Assembly (NCBI GenBank): GCA_030063045.1
Contig: JAQSEB010000088.1
Location: forward strand, 1-64,000
Source: Pratylenchus scribneri
Taxonomy: Eukaryota; Nematoda; Chromadorea; Rhabditida; Pratylenchidae
DNA length: 64,000 nucleotides
Direction: 5' to 3'
This document shows, in pieces, positions 37,201 through 48,031 of the stretch; position 1 is the first letter of the stretch, and the number at the start of each line of letters is the position of its first letter. The translations under genes were made by a program, and so were the position numbers. The notes below the pieces were generated by a model. The model saw only the letters and a list, made by a program, of their open reading frames with translations. It was not told where the DNA came from and did no database searches.

Positions 37201-39618
37201 CATATCTATGGTGGACAATATGGCTTCTTGAATGGTGCTTCATTGGGTTTAATGCTACTCAAAATCCTGCTTCGTTTCCCGATCACACCGATGGTGCCAT
37301 TCATTTTGGAACAATTCTTCGTACAATTCGTCACTTGGCCATGGCCAATGCCAGTTCAATTTGCCAAATTGTGAGCGGATAAAACGGAGGCAAGGGACAA
37401 AAAATTGGGCTGGCAAGCGGAAAGGGAAAAAGGCCAAAAGTACAAAATGTTGCAAAGCAAAGTGCGACATGTGGAAGGATGGCATCTGTTGCCCACCCTG
37501 AATATGCCAATCATTTCACCATGCAAACCGGAAAGAAATGTGGCATACAGTGTGAATCATTCCACCCAGCAAATTATTCAACGGCAATTGAAATTTGGTG
37601 AACATTTATATTATTAATTTTAATAGGTAAAAATATTTTCGAAATAATTTTATCTAAAAATCTATAAATTATGAATTTGATCAAAATTGAGAATAATGCG
37701 ACATTAAGAAAAGGAAAATTTTAAACAATTTGAATTTTCATTTGGTAGTAAAAAATTTTACAAATTCATAAAAATTCAATCTAAAGAACCTTAAAAATAG
37801 TATAAAATCATATTTATTTTCTTATTAGGCTTGGAAATGATTGAGAAGATCCGAGAACATCAACAAAATCGCCATGCCATCATCGAACATGACAAAAATG
37901 CTAACAATAAATATTCATGGAAATCATTTCTGAATGACAAAAAATTATTTGGAGAAAAGGTTCAAAATCAATTATATTCAAGAAAATATATTTTATAAAT
38001 GTTTTTAAAAAATATTTTTATGAATAATTATTTTTGTTGCCAAAATAAAAATTGTCTTGACAATTAGAAAATAAAGGAAATATTTATTAATTTTATAAAA
38101 TATTCACAGTACACCCATTACATTGTATTCTATTGTTTTGCAAAAACATCATCATCTTCTGAGGAGCAAAGAGATTTGGGCGAAAAATTTTGCGGCGAAT
38201 ATGTTTTATATCAACTTCGGCTTCAGCTCATTTTCTCCATTGAACGAAATCCTAGTACCGGCATATTGCGTTGCCACATTTTACCAAATATGAATATGGA
38301 AAAACAGCAGAAGAAAAATTTGAATGAACTTGCCAAGAAATTGATGGCAGTTCCACCAGAATTCAGGCAATATTTAACTATTTTTTTAATAGTTTTATTA
38401 ATTCAATATTTATAGAATAATTTGATTAGGAAAAGAATTTATTTATTTGACCAAAATTACAACAATCAATTGACCAAAAAAAGATAAAATAAGCCATATT
38501 TTTTTTGTTTTTTTTTGGCCATATCTTTGTCTTTCAATTATTGATACAATGTTATTGATATCAAAATTCTAGAAAGAAATCAATTGAATGTTAAAAATTT
38601 TAATAACTTCAAAAATTGCTTAGATAGGGCAAAATGTACAAATTCAAGCGAATAATTTCAAAAAATTTATAACTTTTTATATTTTAATAAAAATTAAAAA
38701 TCACACAGAAGGAATTCTTTGAATCGTTATTGGATAATTGGATTGGAATTTGCTGACAATGATAAGGGAGCATTCTTTGGGAGAAATGGCAATAATTCTG
38801 CTACTAAACAATTGGAAAATTGGCTGAATGAAAGTCAATTTGGATTTGTGGAGAAATTCATTCAAGATTATTTCATATTTTCAATGAGAAAGGTAAAGTT
38901 TTATAATTAAATTTATTTTTATTTTTTAATTTTAGATTAATTGTATAGAAATATTTTTCAAATTTTGAGGATTTATTTAAATTCAATAGAATAAATGAAA
39001 AATAAAAATATAAAGTTTAAAATTATTTTGAAAACATATTAACTGTTTCAAAAAGTATCAAAATCGAAATTTGTTTGAGATTCAATTTAAATTCTCTATA
39101 TATTTTATTGGAGTGATTTTAAATATTAAAATAATAAGGCCCATGGTTTGTTAATATGGATTTGTAATGATTTTAAGCAATAAAGTCAATTTAGCTTTTA
39201 CTCCAAATTTAAACAAAATAAGAACAATTTTTTATTAATTTTAGTCTTTAGCTATTTAGGATTAAATTATTATTTTTTGGTTATAATTTTTTTGAAGAAA
39301 ATGAATCGCGAAAAAAACAGAATAAATTAAAATTATTTTAAATTTGTCAAACATTAATTTTCAAAAATTTTTTACTTTTTTTTTCTAAAAAATTAAAAAA
39401 TCAAATTTTCATTTATTTTAGCATAGCAAGCCTGAAATTTACAAAAAATTGGCAAATATTCATTTGTATACAAAATTTGTGCCCGCTGACCAACTTGGCC
39501 AATGGTAATTTTTAATTAATATTTTTATTTAATAATAATTTAAATTTCTTCATAATTTAGGACCATCTTAAATCCAATATTGCGCCCTAAAGAAGAATTT
39601 GAATTTGACAAGCATTGA
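22270..39618 (+). CDS. Giant signal-peptide-bearing poly(A) polymerase-like protein, copy 1 (in-frame TGA)
   Basis: 26 exons: 22270-22357, 22776-22858, 23233-23461, 23921-24245, 24696-24931, 25580-26221, 26617-26931, 27170-27472, 27531-27621, 27665-28494, 29076-29349, 30293-30657, 31484-31738, 32077-32253, 32836-33291, 33337-34005, 35152-35420, 35466-35657, 36127-36424, 36724-36822, 37196-37597, 37829-37959, 38110-38366, 38709-38892, 39422-39504 and 39561-39618. They sum to 7311 nt (2,436 codons plus stop) without a phase break. Residues 1-25 look like a signal peptide (core MLFYFLLF). Residues 30-1779 match no family I know; they include an E/K-rich coiled coil near 1220-1250 and a poly-Lys tract near 1430. 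Residues 1780-2436 are poly(A) polymerase-like. Exon 21 contains TGA at 37372-37374 (codon 2125), so this copy may be truncated or decaying. Introns 4 and 23 appear to be GC-AG. Confidence 0.75.
25204..25446. mobile_element. Foldback element, family 2, intact copy
   Basis: The ends GAAAAAAACACTGAATTTGG and their complement (one mismatch) flank CGAAAAGTTTTCG-type and GGCCATATAACTTGGCC arms. The centre holds CCCTAACCC/TAGCCCTAA words. It lies in intron 5 of giant gene copy 1 and serves as the intact reference for the interrupted copy at 4673-5796. Confidence 0.88.
27048..27150 (+). repeat. Degenerate minisatellite in intron 7 of copy 1
   Basis: About six units of the form CCTGTTTTTAATTCCG (15-17 bp) with drift. 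The units share the CCTGTT...TTAAT..CCG core of the 24-bp arrays at 34021, 48052 and 55256, and sit in the intron that carries the large array in copy 2. It may be a decayed or ancestral short form. Confidence 0.7.
30974..31230. mobile_element. Foldback element with GGTA ends in intron 12 of copy 1
   Basis: The left end GGTACTTAAAGGACTATGGA and the right end ...TACAAACTCCATAAATACCC are imperfect complements. Inner arms pair TTTGGGTCAT with ATGACCCAAA, with TTAGGG/CCTAA-type words in the centre. It resembles the elements at 20456 and 58128 in end sequence. Confidence 0.65.
34021..35120 (+). repeat. 24-bp minisatellite in intron 16 of copy 1
   Basis: About 45 head-to-tail copies of a 24-bp unit beginning CCTGTTCTGATTTTAATAAT and ending TCCG, with few variants. 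Because 24 is a multiple of three and the unit lacks stops, all sense frames stay open. One frame continues exon 16 into an (SACSDFNN)n tract ending at 35087. I treat the array as intronic because a consensus donor (GTAAGC) directly follows exon 16 and copy 2 cannot read through. Confidence 0.92.
35152..39618 (+). CDS. Poly(A) polymerase-like module of copy 1 (exons 17-26)
   Basis: This is the C-terminal part of the giant gene, listed separately because it could be annotated as its own gene. It covers the canonical eukaryotic poly(A) polymerase layout. The nucleotidyltransferase domain has GGSYQLGTW then SDID (Asp 1891 and 1893). The third acidic position reads TPIELVLVS (Glu 1980), where the family has Asp. 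The central domain shows YGFLNGASLGLML, WPWPMPVQF and MPIISPCKPERNVAYSV. The RNA-binding domain shows YTHYIVFYCFAKT and NRYWIIGLEF. The family adds adenosines to mRNA 3' ends using ATP. Exon 17 is directly preceded by an in-frame TAA, so it can only be entered by splicing. The TGA at 37372 would cut the central domain in half, and GTGAGC there also reads as a possible splice donor. Confidence 0.85.
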
Positions 39619-40868
39619 TTTTTGATAAATTTTCTAAATATTTTATTTTATTCAATTTGTTGAAAATTTCTGGGTCATTTATCAAAATTTTTCGCTTTTG
39701 ACATTTATCTATATTTCAGCAAATCATTTAAAATCATATAAAGGGAAGTGTCATGTTATCAAATTGTTTGATCAAATATAAATGGCCAAAAAATTATAAC
39801 ATATTTTGATTTTTTTTGACAAAATTTGGGATTGAATTGATATATATGAGTAAAAAATTTAAAATAAAAATTGTTGGAATAAAAAACATAACAATTTGTA
39901 CTTTCTCTGTTTTTGGTGTTTAATTCATAATAAAAAATTAATGCGGATATACTCTACAAATATCAAGATTTAAGAATGATTTAAAATACAAATTTATTAC
40001 CTTTTCCAATTACTCAAATTCATTTTTTGCATTTCAATTTATGCTAATTTTGCCAAATTATACACCATTTTCAATTGAGTCTTGTCGAAAAAGGTTTATA
40101 GGATTTAAAATTGGTATCTGATTTATTATAAGTCGAAAAACGTCCACATTTGCACTATTGAGGTCCATATTTGCATGGCCCTTTTTGCCTATTGAGGAAT
40201 TGACCCCGTACGTTTTTAGACAGCTCAATTTCTTTAAGTTCTTTATTTCAACAAAAATAGGAAAAAAAATTTTTTGAATTGGAAATGAAGTGGAGCGATT
40301 AGGTTTAGACAAATGGTCTGAATCTGAATGGTTTAACCAAGGAAAAATTTGAGGAAATATTTTTTGGATTTGATCAAGTTGTTAGTTTTAAAACGAGTGT
40401 ACTCTGCGCGCCAGTTAGTTGGATAGGGTAATTCGATTCACGAAATTTATGCGAAAGGAATATTTATTTTTAAAAGAATTAATTCTTTTAGAAATTTATT
40501 TTATTTACAATTTTAATCTAGGGTATAAATTTTTGAATTTAATAATTTTTTTGTCATTTTTAATTTAAATATGGAAAAAAATTAATTTAATTAATTATTA
40601 TATTAATAAGATTAATATCTGAAAATCCATTTTCGACAAATTCGCTAATCATATGTCAATTTATTTATAATAAATCATTTGATTATCTTATTTGTTATGA
40701 TTTTTCACCATACATTTTGAATTTTGAAAACATAAAAAAAAGAATATTCTTTATATAATTGTAAATGTTAAATTCGTTGAAATATAATTAAAAGTGAAAT
40801 ATTTGAATAGTCTAGCCAAAAAAAAATATTTAGAAAATTTATAAAAAATCAAGTTTTTCAAATTTAAT
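39619..40868. other. Convergent spacer between copies 1 and 2
   Basis: 1.25 kb between the stop codons of the two tail-to-tail copies. It must contain both polyadenylation regions. I see no additional exon and no obvious repeat. Confidence 0.5.
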
Positions 40869-43800
40869 TCAATTTCCTTTGTTTTTAGGGCGCCAAATTT
40901 GAGTGCCGATAGTCCTGAATTATGAAGAATTTTAATATTATTTTTTAAAAAATAAATAAATTACCATTGTCCAAGTTGGTCAGCTGGCACAAATTTTGCA
41001 TACAAATGAACATTTGCCAATTTTTTATAGATTTCAGCCTTGCTATACTAAAATAAATTTAAAAATGAAATATTTAAATTTAATCTAAATATACTAAATG
41101 GAGAGTTCCCGGACAAATTGACATTTGAATATTTTAACGTTGGCGTTTTGTATTATGAATAAATATCCAAAAAATAAATGATATAGTTAAAGAATAAAGA
41201 AAAAGAACTTTAAAAAATAAAATATAAAGAAATAAAGAAAAATAAATATTTTAGAATGATATTAAACGAGAAAAATTTTTAATTATTTTAATGGTATAGC
41301 CGAGAATTATTAAAAAATAATGTAAAAATTTGCCAAATTTTGTAAATAATTGTATAAAATGCTAAGAAATGATTGAGATAATTAATTATTTTGAACCAAT
41401 CGGAGCGGCCGGGAGCCGCGCAGCGGCGACCGGGCGCTCCTTAAAGCAATTAAATCATTGGAATAATGTAATAGGTAATAGCAAACTCGGGAATAAGTTA
41501 AAATAGTTTGGATCGGAACAAGTGGTAGAGAGATTCATGAGTTAAATAAGATAATAATTAATATCTATCGGGATCTGATTTAAAAAGCCGATAATAATAG
41601 AAAAATGAGGAAATGAATTAGAATGCCATGAATGAGTTCACGAATGAAGTGATAAATACCGGAAATAATCGATAATGATGGGTAAAAAATTGAGAAAAAC
41701 TCAAGGATGGTCGAGAATGAAAAATAAAAAGCGGGGAATGGTCGAGAATGAAGGATAAAAAGCCGGAAATAATCGATAATGAAGGATAAAAAGCCGGAAA
41801 TAATCGATAATGAAGGGTATAAAGCCGGGAATGGTCGAGAATGAAGGATAAAAAGCCGGAAATTATCGATAATGAAGGATAAAAAGCCGGAAATAATCGA
41901 TAATGAAGGGTATAAAGCCGGGAATGGTCGAGAATGAAGGGTATAAAGCCGGGAATGGTCGAGAATGAAGGATAAAAAGCCGGAAATAATCGATAATGAA
42001 GGGTATAAAGCCGGGAATGGTCGAGAATGAAGGATAAAAAGCCGGAAATAATCGATAATGAAGGGTATAAAGCCGGGAATGGTCGAGAATGAAGGATAAA
42101 AAGCCGGAAATGGTCGAGAATGAAGGGTATAAAGCCGGGAATGGTCGAGAATGAAGGATAAAAAGCCGGAAATAATCGATAATGAAGGGTATAAAGCCGG
42201 GAATGGTCGAGAATGAAGGATAAAAAGCCGGAAATAATCGATAATGAAGGGTATAAAGCCGGGAATGGTCGAGAATGAAGGATAAAAAGCCGGAAATAAT
42301 CGATAATGAAGGGTATAAAGCCGGGAATGGTCGAGAATGAAGGATAAAAAGCCGGAAATGGTCGAGAATGAAGGGTATAAAGCCGGGAATGGTCGAGAAT
42401 GAAGGATAAAAAGCCGGAAATAATCGATAATGAAGGGTATAAAGCCGGGAATGGTCGAGAATGAAGGATAAAAAGCCGGAAATGGTCGAGAATGAAGGAT
42501 AAAAAGCCGGAAATGGTCGAGAATGAAGGATAAAAAGCCGGAAATAATCGATAATGAAGGGTATAAAGCCGGGAATGGTCAAAAAAGAAGGATAAAAAGC
42601 CGGAAATGGTCGAGAATGAAGGATAAAAAGCCGGAAATAATCGATAATGAAGGATAAAAAGCCGGAAATAATCGATAATGAAGGGTATAAAGCCGGGAAT
42701 GGTCGAGAATGAAGGATAAAAAGCCGGAAATTATCGATAATGAAGGATAAAAAGCCGGAAATAATCGATAATGAAGGGTATAAAGCCGGGAATGGTCGAG
42801 AATGAAGGATAAAAAGCCGGAAATAATCGATAATGAAGGATAAAAAGCCGGAAATGGTCGAGAATGAAGGATAAAAAGCCGGAAATAATCGATAATGAAG
42901 GGTATAAAGCCGGAAATAATCGATAATGAAGGGTATAAAGCCGGGAATGGTCAAAAATGAAGGATAAAAAGCCGGAAATGGTCGAGAATGAAGGATAAAA
43001 AGCCGGAAATAATCGATAATGAAGGGTATAAAGCCGGAAATAATCGATAATGAAGGGTATAAAGCCGGGAATGGTCAAAAATGAAGGATAAAAAGCCGGA
43101 AATGGTCGAGAATAAAGGTTGAAAAACCTTTTAAAATTAAAGGTAAAAAATGGGAATTGTCGAGAATAGTATATAAAATGCCGTGAATGGTCATAAATAA
43201 ATGGCAAAAAGCCGAAAAATCATAAAATGTCAGGTCTCGAAAATGAAAAGAAGAATTTAAAAAAAGGGAAATAAAAGAATCAAGAATCGTTCCATAAAGA
43301 ATCAATTCGAGAGAAAAATCAGTACAAATACAAATGCGAGGGTTCATAGAAAAGTAAAGAAGCAACGAATTAATTCTGATGTAGCAATGACGCAAGTTGT
43401 AATCGCGTAGAATAAGAACCGAAATAATGAATTAGAGAGATGATGGAGATAATCATGAGAAATTAATTAAATTTAATTTCCAATAAAATCTAATTAATAT
43501 GAGGGAGAGGGAGCAGAATTTGTACTTTTCACTATTTTATTTAAATAAAAATGTATAAATTTTCCATCATTTTTTGTCTAAAGTTTTTAACGAGCGTTGG
43601 GATGCCGCGCCAGCGGCATCCCAACGCTCGTTCAATTCTAAAATTAAAAAAATTTAGACAATTTGAAAAAAAAAATTTGAAAATTAAAGAATGTTTAATA
43701 AATTTAAAATAATTTCAATATCCACAAAAATATAGAATTCGTCATTTTCCTTATTTAATTGGTTAAAAAATTGAAATTTATAAAAATTAATCCTATATTA

Positions 43801-46800
43801 CTAATGAGTGTAATGACTAAAATTATTATTGGATAATTTGCAATTCTTATTAGATTGGGATTTGAATATGCAAAATTTTGATTTAATTTAAGTCAGCAGT
43901 AATTCTTAAAATCATCACCAATCAATATTAAACCAAAAAGTCAATTTTCATGGATTTTAATTAATTTAATTTTCAAAAAATTCACAAATATTAATTTATT
44001 TAAAAATAAAAATAAAATAAAAAATAATTTTAATTTAAAACTTTACTTTTCTCATTGAAAATATGAAATAATCTTGAATGAATTTTTCCACAAATCCAAA
44101 TTGACTTTTATTCAGCCAATTTTCCAATTTCTCAGCATAATTGTCATCTCTCCCATGTAATGCTCCCTCATCAGCAAATTCCAATCCAATAATCCAATAA
44201 CGATTCAAAGAATTCTTTCTATGTAAGAAAGTTAATTTTAATTATTCATATTGAATATTTTGCACCCGAATTTTAGACATTGTCGGATATCTTATTAGCT
44301 ATCTTTAAATTCTTAATAAACTTATTATCAATTTTCTATAGGGAATTTTGACATAAAAAATGTTATAAGAAAGACAATTATGAATTATGACAGAATAGGG
44401 AAAACTTTTCGAATTTTCATATTTTTCAAATAATTTTTGTCACAAATTTTTTTTTCATTTTCTAACCAAATTCATGAATTTTTTCTTTAATCAACTTTTC
44501 AGATTTTTTTACTTTTATTTATTTAAAATAAATTATTTCACACCACCCAAAAATATATAACAATTACGTGCTAGATAATAATTATTTTGTAAATTATAGC
44601 ACAACTAGGAAAAAATGTTTTAATATATTGTTTTGTAATATTGGAAAATAATAAAAAAAATGCCTGAATTCCGATGGCACAGCCATCATTTTTCTGGAAA
44701 GATCGTTCAACTTTTTCTTTTGCTGTTTTCCCATATCCATATTTGGTAAAATGTGGCATCGCGATATGCCAGTGTTTGGATTTCGTTCAACGGAGAAAAT
44801 GAGCTGAAGCCGAAGTTGGTACAAAACATATTCATCACAAAATTGTACACCCAAATCGTTTTGCTCTGGCGATTCTGATGATGTTTTGGCAAAACAATAG
44901 AAAACAATATAATGGGTGTACTGAAAGAATTGATATCATAATTGGAATTAAATTATTCTATAAAAATTCATAAAATGCTTGTTTTAATTTTTAAAAAATA
45001 TTAAAAAATATGTACTTTTTACTAGATGGATTTAGCCTTTTTAAATTCTATTCAAAAAATATGGACCTGCTGGATATCTAACTCCTTAATCTTTTAGCAA
45101 ACCTTTTCCCCGAATGATCTCTTGTCACTGAGCAATGATTTCCATGAATATTTATTTGGATCATGTTCGATGAGAGCATTCGAATTTTGCTGTTGCTGTT
45201 CGCGAATTTTTTCAATCATTTCTAAGCCTGTTTACAAATTAAAAATTAATTAAAATCTCTAGAGGCGCTATATTTTTTCTAAATTTTCCTCTATGGTATG
45301 ATTCTTTTATTTTATTTGTATTCAAGTATGAATCAAATTTAAAATTTTAAAAAATTATTATAGCAAAATTATGTTTCTTGAAGCTGCTGGAAACAAATTT
45401 TAAAATTTTTCTGCTTTTAAAAATGAATGTATTTTCATTAAATATATAATGATAAAGTCAAAAAATTTAAAATTTTTTCCTAAATATTTTTTTAATGGAA
45501 ATAAAAGAAAATTTAATTATGAAGTGTTGTAATTTAATTTATAGCAGAATTTTTACATATATATATATATATAATATATATATTAAAAAAAATATTAGAA
45601 AAGTTCACATTTATGATGAAAGATACTTTTGAAAATTTTTTAGTATTCTTAAAATTGTTCACCCAATTTCAATTGCCGCTGGATGATTTGTTGGGTTGAA
45701 TGATTCACACTGTATGCCACATTTCTTTCCGGTTTGCATGGTGAAATGATTGGCATATTCAGCGTGGGCAAGAGATGCCATCCCTCAACATGTCGTACTT
45801 TGCTTTGTAACATTTTTTGCTTTTGGCCTTTTTCCCTTTCCGCTTGCCAGCCCAGTTTTTTGTCCCCTGCCGCAGTTTTATCCGCGCCCAATGGGGCAAA
45901 TTGGATGGGCATTGGCCATGGCCAATTGACAAATTGTACGAAGAATTGTTCCAAAATGAATGGCACCATCGGTGTGATTGGGAAACGAAGCACGATTTTG
46001 AGAAGCATCAAACCCAATGAAGCACTATTTAAGAAGCCATATTGTCCACCATAGATATGATTATCTGTGCCAATGGGAGGATGTTGATTCATTGATTAAT
46101 TTTTAAATATTTAATCTAAGAGATTTAAATTAATTCAATATAATTAATAGTTTCATTTTTTTGTTTGCATGATATTATCTTTTTAAATAAATGAAAACTA
46201 GAAAATAAACATATTCATAATTTTAAAGCAGAATTTTCTAAAGTTTTAATTTTAATCCTTTCTATTTTTAATTTTAATTGTTTATAATATAGAGGAAAGA
46301 AAATTATGAATAAATTTTAGTAAAATTAATTTTGATTTTAACTCACTTTCAGCCCATTTTTTTAAAGCCACCAAACAAATGCGGAATACTCGAAGCATAT
46401 TTTTATTAGTCAATTTTGATAAAATAAATTCATTCAATTGATAGCCTGAAAAAAATTATTATTAAAATTTGGATTATAATAATTTATTCGAAAATTATCG
46501 AATTTATTCACACTTTTACATGAAAAATCATTTTTTATTTTTTTATTATAAAATATTTTCAAGCTAATCCTAAAAACTCTGAACCTATCTTATAATTACT
46601 TTTTTCTAGAAATATTTCCATAAAATATTAATTATCCTATTCTAAATTTTTTTTTAAATGATTTCATGGTTGTAATTTCAATTAAATTTTAATTTATAAT
46701 TTTAATTTTCAGTTATTTTGAAATTTGAAAAAATATCTCTAACCAGAAAGTGCATGGATCATGCCAGCCCTTGAATCGTCCCAATTAATTTCATAGATGT

Positions 46801-48031
46801 CCTCCTCGCCTTTTTCACGAAATTGATCAATGAGAAGTGAAGTGTTTTGAAGCGTTTTTTCGGAAATTATTCCATAGCCTGGCAATGAAACCAGGATCAA
46901 TTCAAATGGAGTGCATTGGTATGCTGGCAATTTCGACCGATCATAGTCCATTTGATGCCGTTCAAAATGGGTACAATATGTGAATTTCATGTGGGGAATG
47001 TGGTTATTCGGATACTTCATCAAGTGGAATACATTTTTATTCTAAAAAATATAAAATTTAAAAAATTATTATTTAATTTTTGAAATCAGCTGGCACTTTT
47101 TGGATTATATTTTTTGGAGGCAAAAATGGTTTAAGAATTTTAATTTTTATCATATATTCGTTAGAGAGCAAAAACCCTTTCTTTAAATTCTTTCATCTTG
47201 ATTTTTATTAATAAATTATACAGAATTGTTATTTAATTTTTCTTATTTATTAAAGGAGCGAAATATAATATTTAAAAATTTTTTATATTCTTTTATTCCC
47301 CTAATAAAAACTAGAGAGAACCATCTTTTGATTTTTTTTACTTAATTAGAATTTATTAATTAATTATATAAAATAATGACTTTTTTAGATGATGATAATT
47401 TTTTGTTAATTTAAATTTTTTATGTTATTAATTTACAATCGTTTTAATTTTTTACATTTAAAAATTTAAAAAAAAAACAAATTATTCTAAATTTTAATTA
47501 TATTACTTGACAAAGTTGACAATACAATGAATCAATGTCCATACACCATCGGTTCGATTCACAAGTGGCCTTAGTTTTGCCAAAGAATCGTTCTCTTCCA
47601 ACTCGTTTTGAGGCAATCAAAATGGCATCGATGTCGGAATTGGGCGTCAAAGTGCCTAATTGATAGGAGCCACCAATTTTTAGGGTAGATTGAGGTGCCT
47701 AGTAATGAAACATGAATTAATCAAAAATTTCCTATAAATATAAATGTACCCAAATTTTAGTGATTAAATGTTCAATTCGCTGAATAGCAAAATTTATGTG
47801 TTGATGGCGCCTTAGATTGGTTGGTCTCTCAGCTTCATCTTCATCATCATTTACAATGACATTGTAGACAACGTTTCGAATTTGTTGGGTGCTGCTTCTT
47901 GCCTGTCTAATTTGTTCACTGCTCCAACGGAATTGTTGGTATAATTTGTTAAATTCAAATGTAATTGCAGCTACAGAATTATTTGGCCAATATTCGTTCA
48001 ATAATTGTCGATCTAAACTTTTTGAAATCAT
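40869..48031 (-). CDS. Poly(A) polymerase-like module of copy 2 (exons 17-26)
   Basis: Exons 17-26 of copy 2, listed separately as a possible independent gene: here an ATG at 48029-48031 lies in frame 19 bases upstream of the exon 17 acceptor, with no stop between. Motifs: GGSYQLGTLTPNSDIDAILI (Asp 2011 and 2013), the third acidic position as TPFELILVS (Glu 2100), central domain YGFLNSASLGLML, WPWPMPIQF and MPIISPCKPERNVAYSV, and RNA-binding domain YTHYIVFYCFAKT and NRYWIIGLEF. Unlike copy 1, exon 21 is open, with PLGADKT where copy 1 has a stop. The last exon ends differently from copy 1 (RPKNKGN versus RPKEEFEFDKH). The intron between exons 24 and 25 contains a 1.4-kb satellite. Confidence 0.86.

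Noticed and set aside
41863..43395. Long - strand open frames (up to 363 codons) rich in FRLFILH/FPALYPS
   Set aside because: They are translations of the 31-bp satellite, which lacks stops in that orientation. All three frames are mixed by the 31-bp period, with no start context or conservation.
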